Assembly: GCA_964251675.1 (NCBI GenBank)
Contig: CAXUKS010000001.1
Coordinates: forward strand, 62,001 to 126,000
DNA length: 64,000 nt
Direction: 5' to 3'
Source of the DNA: JANXMY01 sp964251675
GTDB lineage: Bacteria > Armatimonadota > Armatimonadia > Armatimonadales > Capsulimonadaceae
Of this stretch, positions 1-8,317 are shown piece after piece. The position numbers and the translations under genes were made by a program. The notes under the pieces are model-generated. The model worked only from the letters and a program-made list of their open reading frames with translations, was not told the origin of the DNA and ran no database searches. Position 1 is the first letter of the stretch. Each line of letters begins with the position of its first letter.

Positions 1-240
1 TGCCTGCGCGACGCCACCATGGCGGACAGCATTGTCCAGCGACTGCAAATGGCCCAGAATGCTCTCATTCTGCATATCAACGGCCAGTTCCATTCCGACT
101 ACGGCGACGGCATCCCCCGCCGCATCTTGTGGCAGCGGCCTTTGACCAAGTGCGTGACTATCTCCGTACTGAGTGACGCCAAAGCTCCGCCGGACAGCAA
201 AGAGCTGGCTGATTACGTGGTGCTGCCTACCCGCCCCTAG
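1..240 (+). CDS. ChaN-like (Tiki superfamily) protein, C-terminal fragment
   Basis: The reading frame is open from base 1 and ends at TAG 238-240, so the gene enters from the left edge and only about 79 residues are visible. The fragment has the end pattern of ChaN-type haem-binding/uptake lipoproteins: a 'RDATMADSI' helix followed by 'LHINGQFHSDYGDGIP'. That is the ...HxNGxFHxxYGxG... signature near the C-terminus of this family, whose members are usually envelope proteins of about 280 residues. The lipobox and catalytic-like N-terminal part lie outside the window. The identification rests on one motif, so it is moderate. A 211-base gap with no convincing gene follows before purL. Confidence 0.5.
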   Translation, partial: CLRDATMADSIVQRLQMAQNALILHINGQFHSDYGDGIPRRILWQRPLTKCVTISVLSDAKAPPDSKELADYVVLPTRP

Positions 241-451
241 CGGCAGCCTGCGTGTCCCTTCCCTCGATTCAGACGCCAGCATTAACGTCCGCTGCCGTGC
301 GTTATCCCACTTTTCCCGCCGCACACTTGTTGAGGTACAATAAGCAAAAGATGCCCTGGAGGTGTACCATCATACTAACTTTGTCCCCGGAGATGGAAGC
401 GCAAATACAAGCAGAGCGTCAAAAACGAGACGCCACAAAGGACAAGCACTA

Positions 452-2704
452 ATGGACCCGCAGATTTATCGTGAGATGGGCTTGAACGACTCCGAGTATG
501 CCCAGATTTTAGAGACGCTGGGACGCGAGCCGAGCCTCACCGAGATTGGAATGTACGCCGTCATGTGGTCGGAGCATTGCGGCTACAAATATTCCCGGCC
601 CGTGCTGCGGCTCTTTGCCAAGTACAAAGAAGCGCAGGACACCGGGGCCGTCGAGAACGCGGGCGTGATTGACATTGGCGGCAACATCGGGGTCGTGATG
701 AAGATGGAGTCGCACAACCACCCCTCCGCCGTGGAGCCGTTCCAGGGCGCGGCCACCGGGGTCGGCGGCATCCTGCGCGACATCTTCACGATGGGCGCAC
801 GGCCTATCGCGGGCCTGAACTCCCTGCGCTTCGGGCCGATTGATGGGCCGGAAAACGCGCACACGCGGTACTTGTTTGAGCACGTTGTCGGCGGCATCAG
901 CCATTATGGGAACTGTGTGGGAGTCCCCACTGTGGGCGGGGAGATTTACTTTCATCCGTCGTACACGGGCAACCCGCTGGTCAATGCGATGGCGGTGGGC
1001 GTTGTGCCGATGGACCAAATCGCGTCGGCAGGGGCGAAGGGGATTGGGAACCCGGTGCTGTATGTCGGGTCGGCGACGGGCAAGGACGGCATTCACGGGG
1101 CAACGTTTGCGTCGGTGGAGCTGGGGCCGGACTCGGAGAGCAAGCGGCCTAATGTGCAGATGGGGGACCCGTTTGCCGAGAAGCTGCTGATTGAAGCGAC
1201 GCTGGAAGCCCTGGCGACAGGTCATATCGTCGGCATTCAGGACATGGGCGCGGCGGGGCTGACCTGCGCGACCTGCGAGATGTCCGCCAAAGGCGAAGTG
1301 GGTATGGACGTAGACGTCCGCAGAGTGCCCCAGCGCGAGGCGGGCATGACCCCCTATGAGATCATGCTGTCCGAGTCGCAGGAGCGGATGCTGGCGGTGA
1401 TTGAACTTGGGCAGGAGGACACCGTGGCCGCCGTGTTCCACAAATGGGGCCTGAACGCCGTAGTGATCGGCCATGTCACGGACACGGGCCGCGTGGTGCT
1501 CAAAGACGGAGGCGTGATAGTCGCCGATGTCCCGGCCCGGTCGCTGGCCGACGACTGCCCGACGTACACGCTGGCGGCCTCGGAGCCTGCGTATATTAGC
1601 GAAGTGCAGTCGGCAGATTTGAGCGGCCTGTCTGAACCCGAAGACTACGGCGCGGTATTATTGAAGCTGCTGGCGTCGCCGTCGATTGCCTCCAAACGCT
1701 GGGTCTACGACCAGTATGACTCGATGGTGCAGACGCAGACGACCGTGCTGCCGGGAGCCGCCGATGCCGCCGTGCTGCGCCTGCGGGACTCGGGCGGCAA
1801 GGGCCTCGCGCTGACGGCGGACTGCAACCCGCGCTACTGCTACTTAGACCCTTACGAAGGGGCACGGCTGGCGGTGGCTGAAGCGGCCCGCAATCTGAGC
1901 TGCGTGGGGGCCACCCCGCTGGCGGTCACGGACTGCCTGAACTTCGCGTCGCCCGAGAAGCCGGAAGGCTTTTGGCAGTTTCAGCGGGCAGTCGCGGGCC
2001 TGGCCGACGCCTGCGAGGCATTCGGCACCCCCGTCATCTCCGGCAACGTGTCGTTCTACAACGAGACGCCGGAAGGGGCCATCCACCCCACCCCCACAGT
2101 CGGCATGGTGGGCCTCCTGCCTGATGCCGACAAGCGTGTGACGCAGGGGTTCAAAAACGAGGGCGATTATATTTACCTGCTCGGCGGCGGAGAGCCGACG
2201 CTGGGCGGCTCCGAATACCTGGCCCTGATCCACGGGCAGGAAGTCGGTAAGCCACCGACGCTGGACATTGAGGCCGAAAAGAAGCTGCAGGCGTTCCTGC
2301 GCGACGCCATCAAGCAGGGTCTGCTCCAATCCGCGCATGACGTGTCCGACGGTGGACTGGCTGTCTGCCTTGCCGAGTGCTGCCTTGCAGGCAGCATTGG
2401 AGCAGACTTCACCTTTACAGATGTGAATGTACTGACCCTGTTCGGGGAGGTGTCAGCACAGGTGGTTGTTTCCGTCGCCGAGCAGAACGCGAAGGCACTG
2501 CGTGAACTGGCTGTGTCCGCTGGAGTTGTGGCTTCCTGGTGTGGCTCCGTGAGGGGGGACGATCTGGTGCTGTACGGGGCGGTTCAGGAGGAGTACGAGA
2601 CCAAAATTCAATTGGCGGTTTTGGATTTGCGGGCGGCCTACGAAGACGCAATCCCGAAGGCCATGCAGGGCGAGACGCCCAGCATTGTGCAGGAGATAAT
2701 GTAG
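452..2704 (+). CDS. purL: Phosphoribosylformylglycinamidine synthase subunit PurL (small type)
   Basis: Converts FGAR to FGAM in purine biosynthesis, in complex with PurS and PurQ. At 750 residues this is the small PurL, lacking the fused glutaminase of the large enzyme. The partners are encoded at 30191-31116. Visible motifs are 'MWSEHCGYKYSRP' near the N-terminus, 'MESHNHPSAVEPFQGAATG' for nucleotide binding, and 'HDVSDGGLAVCLAE' near residue 630. I chose ATG 452 because homologues begin 'xPxxxREMGLxDxEY' and an AAAGGA lies at 436-441. An in-frame ATG at 362 would add 30 unrelated residues. A TACAAT at 336-341 is a possible -10 box. PurL is unlinked here from purS/purQ. Confidence 0.97.
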   Translation: MDPQIYREMGLNDSEYAQILETLGREPSLTEIGMYAVMWSEHCGYKYSRPVLRLFAKYKEAQDTGAVENAGVIDIGGNIGVVMKMESHNHPSAVEPFQGAATGVGGILRDIFTMGARPIAGLNSLRFGPIDGPENAHTRYLFEHVVGGISHYGNCVGVPTVGGEIYFHPSYTGNPLVNAMAVGVVPMDQIASAGAKGIGNPVLYVGSATGKDGIHGATFASVELGPDSESKRPNVQMGDPFAEKLLIEATLEALATGHIVGIQDMGAAGLTCATCEMSAKGEVGMDVDVRRVPQREAGMTPYEIMLSESQERMLAVIELGQEDTVAAVFHKWGLNAVVIGHVTDTGRVVLKDGGVIVADVPARSLADDCPTYTLAASEPAYISEVQSADLSGLSEPEDYGAVLLKLLASPSIASKRWVYDQYDSMVQTQTTVLPGAADAAVLRLRDSGGKGLALTADCNPRYCYLDPYEGARLAVAEAARNLSCVGATPLAVTDCLNFASPEKPEGFWQFQRAVAGLADACEAFGTPVISGNVSFYNETPEGAIHPTPTVGMVGLLPDADKRVTQGFKNEGDYIYLLGGGEPTLGGSEYLALIHGQEVGKPPTLDIEAEKKLQAFLRDAIKQGLLQSAHDVSDGGLAVCLAECCLAGSIGADFTFTDVNVLTLFGEVSAQVVVSVAEQNAKALRELAVSAGVVASWCGSVRGDDLVLYGAVQEEYETKIQLAVLDLRAAYEDAIPKAMQGETPSIVQEIM

Positions 2705-2719
2705 AGGTCGGCGGCGCTC

Positions 2720-2900
2720 GAGGGGCTGCCCCCCCCTCGCTGGGGGGCGCAGACGCCCTGCACCCGCCTGCGCGGGTACGGAGCAGAGCAGGAGAGAAGC
2801 CCACCCTCGTGCCTCGTCTTATCCTAATTTGTCTTTGTCTTCACCCGCGCAGGCGGGTTTTAGGCGTCTGCGCCCCCCAGCGAGGGGGGGGCAGCCCCTC
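2720..2900. repeat. Long inverted repeat, two 38-bp perfect arms
   Basis: Arms at 2720-2757 and 2863-2900 are exact reverse complements over 38 bases. Inside them a second 16-bp inverted pair lies at 2762-2777 and 2843-2858, each copy itself partly palindromic (ACCCGC...GCGGGT). The arms are C/G-rich and contain CCCCCCCC/GGGGGGGG tracts with a small internal hairpin. The element fills most of the gene-free stretch after purL. It resembles a miniature inverted-repeat or REP-type element, and a Y1-transposase relative follows 230 bp downstream. It could also act as a strong transcription terminator for purL. Confidence 0.85.
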
Positions 2901-3128
2901 AAAATAAACCGCCTCACACTCTCCGTAATGCCGTCCCCACAAACTGGTACACAAAAACTAGTAAAATGCGGGGGAGATTAGCAGCAAAAGCCTTTCCGCT
3001 TGGCACAGGCTATGCAAGAGTACCACTTGCTCCTCGCGGCGAGAACGCAAAGTCACGGAACGTTGGAAGTGCTTTCTGCGGCCTTCAAAGCCAGCAGCGG
3101 GGAGGAGCGAAAAGGTGTAGCGCGTCGG

Positions 3129-3542
3129 ATGTCTCCTCTCCAAAGCAAAAATGCCGAGTTATTTGTCTATTTAAGCTGGAAAACGCACGCCGGGTACGCT
3201 TTCTTTGACTCGGATCAGGCGCAGCAGGCGGCGTTTCAGGCCATTGATGCCGGGACCCGGCTGCGATTCTGCCGCCTCCTGGCAATCGAATCAACCCCAT
3301 GCCGCATTCATCTGGTGTGCCGCTTTCCGGCGTCCCTGTCGGTCAGCCATTTGATCGGGATTGCCCAAACACTCTGCGCTGACGCCGTTGCCAGGTTCTG
3401 GGAAATCATTGAGCCTGGTCGCTCCCTGCCACGAAAGCTGTGGGACCCTGCCTGCATCGCCCGGACGCTTGACCCGATGACCGACACCGAGGCGAAGGCG
3501 TACCTGCGTCAGCAGATGGCCGCTGCCACCTTAGAAGATTAA
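3129..3542 (+). CDS. IS200/REP-associated Y1 transposase-like protein, HUH motif degenerate
   Basis: A protein of about 137 residues resembling single-domain Y1 (HUH) transposases of the IS200 and REP-associated (RAYT) type. Visible matches are a first strand 'AELFVYLSWKTHAGYAFF', the core 'IHLVCRFPASLSVSHLI' in the place of the usual 'MPDHVHLLVRFPP..S...L', and a tail 'LWDPACIARTLDPMT' followed by 'YLRQQ', which matches the LWSxxYfxxTvG...YixxQ end. The first histidine of HUH is arginine (RIH) although the Tyr helix remains, so nuclease activity is doubtful. ATG 3129 follows an A/G-rich stretch; the frame extends upstream to TTG 3000. It lies beside the inverted repeat at 2720-2900 and 2 bp before a broken nucleoside hydrolase. 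Confidence 0.5.
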   Translation: MSPLQSKNAELFVYLSWKTHAGYAFFDSDQAQQAAFQAIDAGTRLRFCRLLAIESTPCRIHLVCRFPASLSVSHLIGIAQTLCADAVARFWEIIEPGRSLPRKLWDPACIARTLDPMTDTEAKAYLRQQMAAATLED

Positions 3543-3544
3543 CG

Positions 3545-3790
3545 ATGACTGCTCTTCTCCTGCCCGTTCTGCTGGACACCAACATCGGCTCGGACATTGA
3601 CGACGTCGTGGCATTGGCGTACCTGCTGGCCCAGCCCCGGTGCGAGCTTGTGGGAATCACTACGGTTTCGGGAGAGCCGCACCGCCGCGCCGCGCTGGCC
3701 CGCGCCCTCTGCCGCGCGGCGGGCCGCACGAGATCGCCACTGCTTCGCCCTCGAAACGCCTGTCAGCGCCAAGTGACGGGCCCAGTGACA
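3545..3790 (+). pseudogene. Nucleoside hydrolase, N-terminal fragment
   Basis: Starts ATG 3545 and reads 'LLDTNIGSDIDDVVALAYLL', the DxDxxxDD calcium-binding and ribose-binding motif of inosine-uridine preferring nucleoside hydrolases, then 'LVGITTVSGEP'. Similarity fades after about 60-80 residues, and a stop comes at 3845-3847 in unrelated sequence. The next part of the same protein appears at 4740-4919 in another frame, so the gene has been interrupted by roughly 950 bp. The family member would be about 310 residues; no intact copy is present. The purine-salvage function is therefore lost unless another copy exists elsewhere. Confidence 0.75.
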
Positions 3791-3794
3791 GAAA

Positions 3795-3821
3795 AAGCTG
3801 CCCGGCGCATTTGCGCCGGGC
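3795..3821 (-). terminator. Rho-independent terminator for the HEAT-repeat gene
   Basis: GCCCGGCGC and its complement at 3800-3821 form a stem around ATT. On the minus strand the stem is followed by AGCTTTTT. It lies about 110 bp past the stop of the minus-strand HEAT-repeat gene and inside the segment that interrupts the nucleoside hydrolase. Confidence 0.65.
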
Positions 3822-3932
3822 GACCGTTTCGAACCCATTCATGCTAATTCAACATTGTTGACGTTGTAGTTGTTGGCTCAGCCGTAGACTCGTCAAGTCT
3901 TGCTGTGGCGGGTTTTGCTGTTTATGCGTCTC

Positions 3933-4712
3933 TTACTTCGCACGTTCCACAGACTTAATGAGACCTATAATACTATCTTTTATGTAGGGTGTTCTGGCTA
4001 CCGGTAGCAGGCTGTTGAGCTGCGGGATGTCCTGCCTCTTCGCAAGCCGCGCTATTGGGCCGTAGAGAGGCATTTGTGACTTCTCATCAGCCTGGCGGAA
4101 AGCTTCAATGCAAACGGCAAGAACATTTATGTGTGTTACTTTGCCGTCTGATTTGATAGAGAGACCCTGAAAGAACGGGGCTTCTCCCGCTGCTTGATAA
4201 ACCAGCGGATCGTTGTTGCTAACCAACATCTCTTTCACGATACTCCACCCTTGACTATCCCCCTGCCTTGCGAGTAAACCCGCTGCACGAGAACGGATGA
4301 AGAAGTCAGTGCTTTTGAGCAGATCAGTGCATATTGGCATCCAAGCATAACCGCTGTCGTGAAGCGATTGTAGTGCGTCGCAGACATCGAGCCGCAACGA
4401 ATCGTTGGGCGACTTCAGCAGCAGACGCAGCGGGATAATTGCCTTATATCGCCGATCACGTTTCAGTAACCTTACTGCGGGGACTTGAATGGACGAATCA
4501 CGTGACGTGAGCGCTTTGATCAACTCGTCTTCTGAATGCGGATTAATGCCCGCCGCGACTAAGGGGGACGTTAATCGCGAATACTCGTATTCGGCTTGAG
4601 TGGATGCGTTGGCGAAATCGTTAGCGTACGAAACACCGGAAGCAACGCTGAGAGCAATGCCCAGGGTGGTCATTGCCAACAGAGTGTTCCATTGTCTACG
4701 GCGTGTGTTCAT
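3933..4712 (-). CDS. Secreted HEAT-repeat protein of unknown role
   Basis: About 259 residues starting at ATG 4712, with a GAGGAG ribosome site 7 bases upstream. The N-terminus 'RRQWNTLLAMTTLGIALSVASG' followed by 'SYA' is a signal peptide. The rest is a series of helical HEAT-like repeats ('LIKALTSRDSSIQVPAVRLL', 'IIPLRLLLKSPNDSLRLDVC', 'DLLKSTDFFIRSRAAGLLA'), typical of protein-binding scaffolds. A strong terminator at 3795-3821 ends the unit. The gene sits as a cassette between two pieces of a nucleoside hydrolase read in the opposite direction. Base composition (lower GC and more A/T at third positions) differs from the neighbours, which suggests a later arrival. No specific function can be assigned. 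Confidence 0.7.
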   Translation of the reverse strand: MNTRRRQWNTLLAMTTLGIALSVASGVSYANDFANASTQAEYEYSRLTSPLVAAGINPHSEDELIKALTSRDSSIQVPAVRLLKRDRRYKAIIPLRLLLKSPNDSLRLDVCDALQSLHDSGYAWMPICTDLLKSTDFFIRSRAAGLLARQGDSQGWSIVKEMLVSNNDPLVYQAAGEAPFFQGLSIKSDGKVTHINVLAVCIEAFRQADEKSQMPLYGPIARLAKRQDIPQLNSLLPVARTPYIKDSIIGLIKSVERAK

Positions 4713-4739
4713 CTGAGACTCCTCGTAATATTTCTCGGA

Positions 4740-4919
4740 ACGGTTTCGGAAGAGCCGCCCGACCACAACCCGCCGCCCGCCGTAGACTTCCTGCGGGACA
4801 CCATCCGCGCCCGGCCCGCTGAAATCATGCTGCTGGCGATTGGCCCGCTGACCAATCTGGGCGTGCTGTTCGCGCTGGACCCGGAGATGCCGTCACTGCT
4901 GAAACAACTGGTGCTGTAA
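4740..4919 (+). pseudogene. Nucleoside hydrolase, internal fragment
   Basis: The frame reads 'AVDFLRDTIRARPAEIMLLA' then 'IGPLTNLGVLFALDPEMPSL', the central part of nucleoside hydrolases ahead of the conserved 'LVLMGG' motif. It breaks at 'KQLVL' followed directly by TAA 4917-4919, exactly where similarity to a minus-strand beta-propeller gene begins. The C-terminal third, with the His of the active site, is missing. This piece and 3545-3790 are the remains of one gene. Confidence 0.75.
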
Positions 4920-5191
4920 TGGGTGTATTGTTTGTCTTTAGGGGCGTACGGGTCACAGCGCCAGACGCCTTGATCTTCCGTGCCGATCCATACATGGCCG
5001 GATTGGTCGCGGCACAGGGAGGTGATGAACTGCCCCTGCGCGTTGCCGTCCCAAGTGAGCGGCGCGGCAGAAGAGGGCACGGCCAGCCAGAGGGCAGCCA
5101 GCAGAAGCCAGACAAGCAGGAGGCGGCTAGTCAGCGCGGTAAGGCGGGCGCGGCTAGTTGAGAGAGAACGCACAGCATACAGTGACTCCAC
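4918..5191 (-). pseudogene. Two-component-type beta-propeller protein, N-terminal fragment
   Basis: Begins at GTG 5191, with a hydrophobic signal ('LLLVWLLLAALWLAVPSSA') followed by 'FITSLCRDQSGHVWIGTEDQ', one blade of the Reg_prop type found in hybrid sensor proteins and periplasmic propellers. Only one blade and 'YTHYST' survive. Beyond about 4918 the frame runs antisense through the nucleoside hydrolase fragment until a stop at 4709. A clear promoter at 5286-5315 still drives it. It is the 5' remnant of a much longer gene lost at a rearrangement junction. Confidence 0.65.
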
Positions 5192-5285
5192 GGGACTAGT
5201 GGCAATGAAACAGAAGGTCGTTAATGCGCGTCTGTGCGCCGGGAAGAGGCAGGAGAAAAGGCTAAGAGAAGTGCGGGACGGGGAC

Positions 5286-5315
5286 AGTGTAGCAGAGGGA
5301 CAACAGCAATGTCAA
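5286..5315 (-). promoter_or_regulatory. Sigma-70-type promoter of the truncated propeller gene
   Basis: On the minus strand TTGACA (5310-5315) and TACACT (5286-5291) are separated by 18 bases. It lies about 95 bp upstream of GTG 5191. Confidence 0.6.
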
Positions 5316-5422
5316 GTATTTCATAAATAAACCCGGAGTGTTTTTTTGGTGCGTGAATTAAATCTTGAAAACGAACAGCGGCAGAGGCAGGCAATGGGTT
5401 TTGCAGGTATACTAACGGCTGT

Positions 5423-6883
5423 ATGTTCATTGAAGAAACACCGCTCCCGTCTTTTGACACGGACGATGACGCGCCCAAAGAAGAGTGCGGCGTCTTTGGC
5501 ATCTTTGCGCCCGGCGAGGATGTCGCCCGGCTGACCTATTTTGGCCTGTTTGCCCTGCAGCACCGGGGGCAGGAGTCGGCAGGCATCATGGTCTCCGACG
5601 GTCAGCATATCAAATGGTACAAAGAGATGGGGCTGGTGACCCAAATCTTTGACGAGCGCACCCTATCCCAGCTCCAGGGACACATCGCCATCGGGCATAC
5701 GCGGTACTCGACCACGGGGTCGAGCGTGCTTAGAAATGCCCAGCCGCTGCACTGCGCGTGGGGCGACGGCACGGTGGCGGTGGCGCACAACGGCAATTTG
5801 ATCAACACGGAAGAGCTGCGGGTCGAGATGGAGGCCGAGGGCGTCCCCTTTGACACCACCAACGACAGCGAAGTGATTGCCCGGATGATTGCCACGCAGC
5901 AGGACCGAACGCTCGAAGACGCCGTGGCGCACACCATGACCCGCCTGCGCGGAGCGTACTCGGTGGCGGTGCTGACGGAAAACGCGCTGATTGGCATTCG
6001 GGACGCTTACGGCGTCCGCCCCCTCTGCCTCGGGCTGCTGGACAACAAACACTACGTGCTGGCCTCGGAAACGTGTGCATTAGAGACCATCGGCGCGGCC
6101 TATATCCGGGAAGTCGAGCCGGGCGAGATGGTGGTCATTGACGAGCACGGCCTGCGCTCCCGGCAGGCGATCCCCAAAGAAAAAAACGCGACCTGTCTGT
6201 TTGAGTTTATCTACTTCGCCCGCCCCGACTCGGCCATGTACGGGCGCGGCCTGCACGACTGCCGCCGCCGGATGGGGCAGGAGCTGGCCCGCGAGCACCC
6301 TGTCCTGGAGGCCGATCTGGTGATGCCCATCCCCGATGCCGCGACACCCGCCGCGATTGGCTTCGCCGAAGCCTCGGGCATCCCCTACGGCGAGGGCGTG
6401 GTCAAGAACCGCTACATTCAGCGCACCTTTATTCAGCCCGACCAAAGAATGCGCGAGGCGGGGGTCCGCATGAAGCTGATGCCGATTAAAGAGGCGCTGC
6501 AGGGCAAAAAAGTCGTCATGGTGGACGACAGCATCGTGCGCGGGACCACCACCGGGCAGGTTGTGCAGCGGCTGCTGGACGCCGGAGCCGCCGAGGTCCA
6601 TGTGCGGATCACCGCCCCGCCCGTCGCCTATCCCTGCTTTTACGGCATAGACATGGCAAACCAGGAAGATTTAGTTGCCGCCCGGCTGTCCGTGGAAGAG
6701 ATACGCAAACTCATCGGAGCCACGACACTGGGCTACCTGAGCCTGGCTGGCGTCGCCCGCGCCATTGATGTTCCCATGACCAAGTTCTGCCGCGCCTGCT
6801 TCGACGGCGAATACCCCATTGAAATTCCCCCTCATGTCCGCGTGTCCAAGTTTGCGTTAGAGATGCCGATCAACGCCAAATGA
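5423..6883 (+). CDS. purF: Amidophosphoribosyltransferase
   Basis: First committed step of purine synthesis: PRPP plus glutamine to phosphoribosylamine. 486 residues. An N-terminal propeptide of 21 residues precedes Cys22 ('EECGVFGIF'), the Ntn-hydrolase nucleophile exposed after self-cleavage. The phosphoribosyltransferase PRPP loop is 'VVMVDDSIVRGTTTGQV'. Four cysteines in the positions of the Bacillus-type [4Fe-4S] cluster are visible: 'ATCLFEFIYF', 'YPCFYGID' and 'KFCRACFDGEYP'. The gene is monocistronic. A TATACT -10 box at 5408-5413 ends only 9 bases before ATG 5423 and no Shine-Dalgarno is seen, so the mRNA is probably leaderless or nearly so. Confidence 0.97.
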   Translation: MFIEETPLPSFDTDDDAPKEECGVFGIFAPGEDVARLTYFGLFALQHRGQESAGIMVSDGQHIKWYKEMGLVTQIFDERTLSQLQGHIAIGHTRYSTTGSSVLRNAQPLHCAWGDGTVAVAHNGNLINTEELRVEMEAEGVPFDTTNDSEVIARMIATQQDRTLEDAVAHTMTRLRGAYSVAVLTENALIGIRDAYGVRPLCLGLLDNKHYVLASETCALETIGAAYIREVEPGEMVVIDEHGLRSRQAIPKEKNATCLFEFIYFARPDSAMYGRGLHDCRRRMGQELAREHPVLEADLVMPIPDAATPAAIGFAEASGIPYGEGVVKNRYIQRTFIQPDQRMREAGVRMKLMPIKEALQGKKVVMVDDSIVRGTTTGQVVQRLLDAGAAEVHVRITAPPVAYPCFYGIDMANQEDLVAARLSVEEIRKLIGATTLGYLSLAGVARAIDVPMTKFCRACFDGEYPIEIPPHVRVSKFALEMPINAK

Positions 6884-7052
6884 TATCATGTCCCCTGCCT
6901 GCACCCATTGGGGGCAAATTCAAGACGTTGCGCCGCGCACGCCAAACGGCTGCGAGGAATGTTTGGCTCTCGGCGTCACCTGGGTGCATCTGAGATTGTG
7001 CTTAGAATACAGGCCTGGCTGGAACCGCCTCTTGTCATACAAAAATAATTAA

Positions 7053-7078
7053 AACGCTTAATCGTTAAGACGCTTAAT
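7053..7078. promoter_or_regulatory. Operator-like palindrome with direct repeat
   Basis: In the 267-bp gap between purF and the glycan cluster, ACGCTTAAT occurs twice with a 16-bp period (7054-7062 and 7070-7078). Together with the intervening bases it forms the palindrome CTTAATCGTTAAG at 7057-7069. The surrounding DNA is AT-rich. It looks like a repressor or activator site for the genes starting at 7151. The regulator is unknown. Confidence 0.35.
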
Positions 7079-7150
7079 GTGTTTTACAGGCTGTCTCACA
7101 GGGGTAAATAAAAGGGCATTGCTGTATTTCTATATGCCCAGAAAGCCCCT

Positions 7151-8281
7151 ATGACTACCTCCGATGCTTCTTATGATTTAATTTGTTTCTCGCACCTGCG
7201 CTGGGATTTCGTGTATCAGCGTCCCCAGCATTTAATGCAGAGATGCGCCCGGACGCACCGCGTCTTCTTTGTGGAAGAGCCGATCTTTGACGTCCTTGAA
7301 GCGCGGCTGGAGGTGCGCCCACAAGACGGCGTAAATGTCACGGTGGTGGTCGCGCACCTGCCTTTGGGACCGACTGAGCACGAGCATGGCGAGATGTACC
7401 AGCAGCTTCTGCGCGTGTTTCTGGCAGAGAATGCTGTCGCTCGTTATGTGCTGTGGTATTACACGCCTATGATGGTGACATGGACGTCGGACCTGACGCC
7501 CCGCGCCGTGGTGTATGACTGCATGGATGAGCTGTCGGCATTTAAGGACGCCCACCCGGAACTGCAAGGGCGTGAATTGGTGTTGTTTCAAAAAGCCGAT
7601 CTGGTGTTTACCGGTGGGCAGTCGCTTTACGAGGCAAAACAGGGGCAGCACCCGGCGGTGTATGCGTTTCCCAGCAGCGTGGATGTGCCGTTTTTTAAGA
7701 CGGCGCGAACAATCACCGAAGAGCCTGCTGATCAGGCTAGTATCCCTCACCCCCGACTTGGCTTTTACGGTGTGGTCGATGAACGGCTGGATGTGGCCCT
7801 GCTCGGGCAGGCCGCCGCGCTCCGGCCTGACTGGTCGTGGGTGATTGTGGGGCCGACGGTCTCCAAAATTGATCCAGCGACGCTGCCGCAGGCGGACAAC
7901 ATCTACTATCTGGGCAGCAAGGATTATGGGGACCTGCCCGAGTATCTGGCCGGATGGGATGTCGCCCTGCTGCCGTTTGCCCGCAATGATTCCACGCGCT
8001 TTATCAGTCCGACCAAGACGCCGGAATACCTGGCGGCGGGCCGCCCGGTCGTGTCCACTTCCATTCGGGATGTGGTGCAGCCTTACGGGGATTTGGGCTT
8101 GGTGCGGATTGCTGACACAGGGGAAGAGTTTGCCGCCGCCTGCGCGGCGGCGCTGGCGGACAAAGCCGAAAAGCGTCTGCAGCAGGCGGATGCGTTCCTC
8201 GCGGATTTATCCTGGGACAAGACATGGTCCCAGATGGAAAACTTAATCGCTGAAACGATCACGGTGAAGACGGGCATCTAG
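7151..8281 (+). CDS. Glycosyltransferase (GT-B type)
   Basis: 376 residues. The start 'DLICFSHLRWDFVYQRPQHL' is the 'QRPQH' opening common in GT4-like enzymes that work beside UDP-galactopyranose mutase. The C-terminal donor-binding half contains 'RLGFYGVVDERLDVALL' and 'FISPTKTPEYLAAGRPVVST', the E-x7-E-like region that contacts the nucleotide sugar. It is the first gene of a tight cluster with glf (36 bp apart) and a GH1-like hydrolase, so it probably transfers galactofuranose or a related sugar onto an exported glycan. Acceptor and exact sugar are not evident. Confidence 0.8.
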   Translation: MTTSDASYDLICFSHLRWDFVYQRPQHLMQRCARTHRVFFVEEPIFDVLEARLEVRPQDGVNVTVVVAHLPLGPTEHEHGEMYQQLLRVFLAENAVARYVLWYYTPMMVTWTSDLTPRAVVYDCMDELSAFKDAHPELQGRELVLFQKADLVFTGGQSLYEAKQGQHPAVYAFPSSVDVPFFKTARTITEEPADQASIPHPRLGFYGVVDERLDVALLGQAAALRPDWSWVIVGPTVSKIDPATLPQADNIYYLGSKDYGDLPEYLAGWDVALLPFARNDSTRFISPTKTPEYLAAGRPVVSTSIRDVVQPYGDLGLVRIADTGEEFAAACAAALADKAEKRLQQADAFLADLSWDKTWSQMENLIAETITVKTGI

Positions 8282-8317
8282 CTGCCACACAGATTACTTT
8301 CTAGAAAGACTATTGCA

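Noticed and set aside
362..451. Upstream in-frame ATG as purL start
   Set aside because: It would add residues not found in PurL. ATG 452 has the family N-terminus and a ribosome site.
509..1474. Open frame of 321 codons antisense to purL
   Set aside because: High-GC shadow. Composition is Arg/His-rich with no domain, and purL on the other strand is certain.
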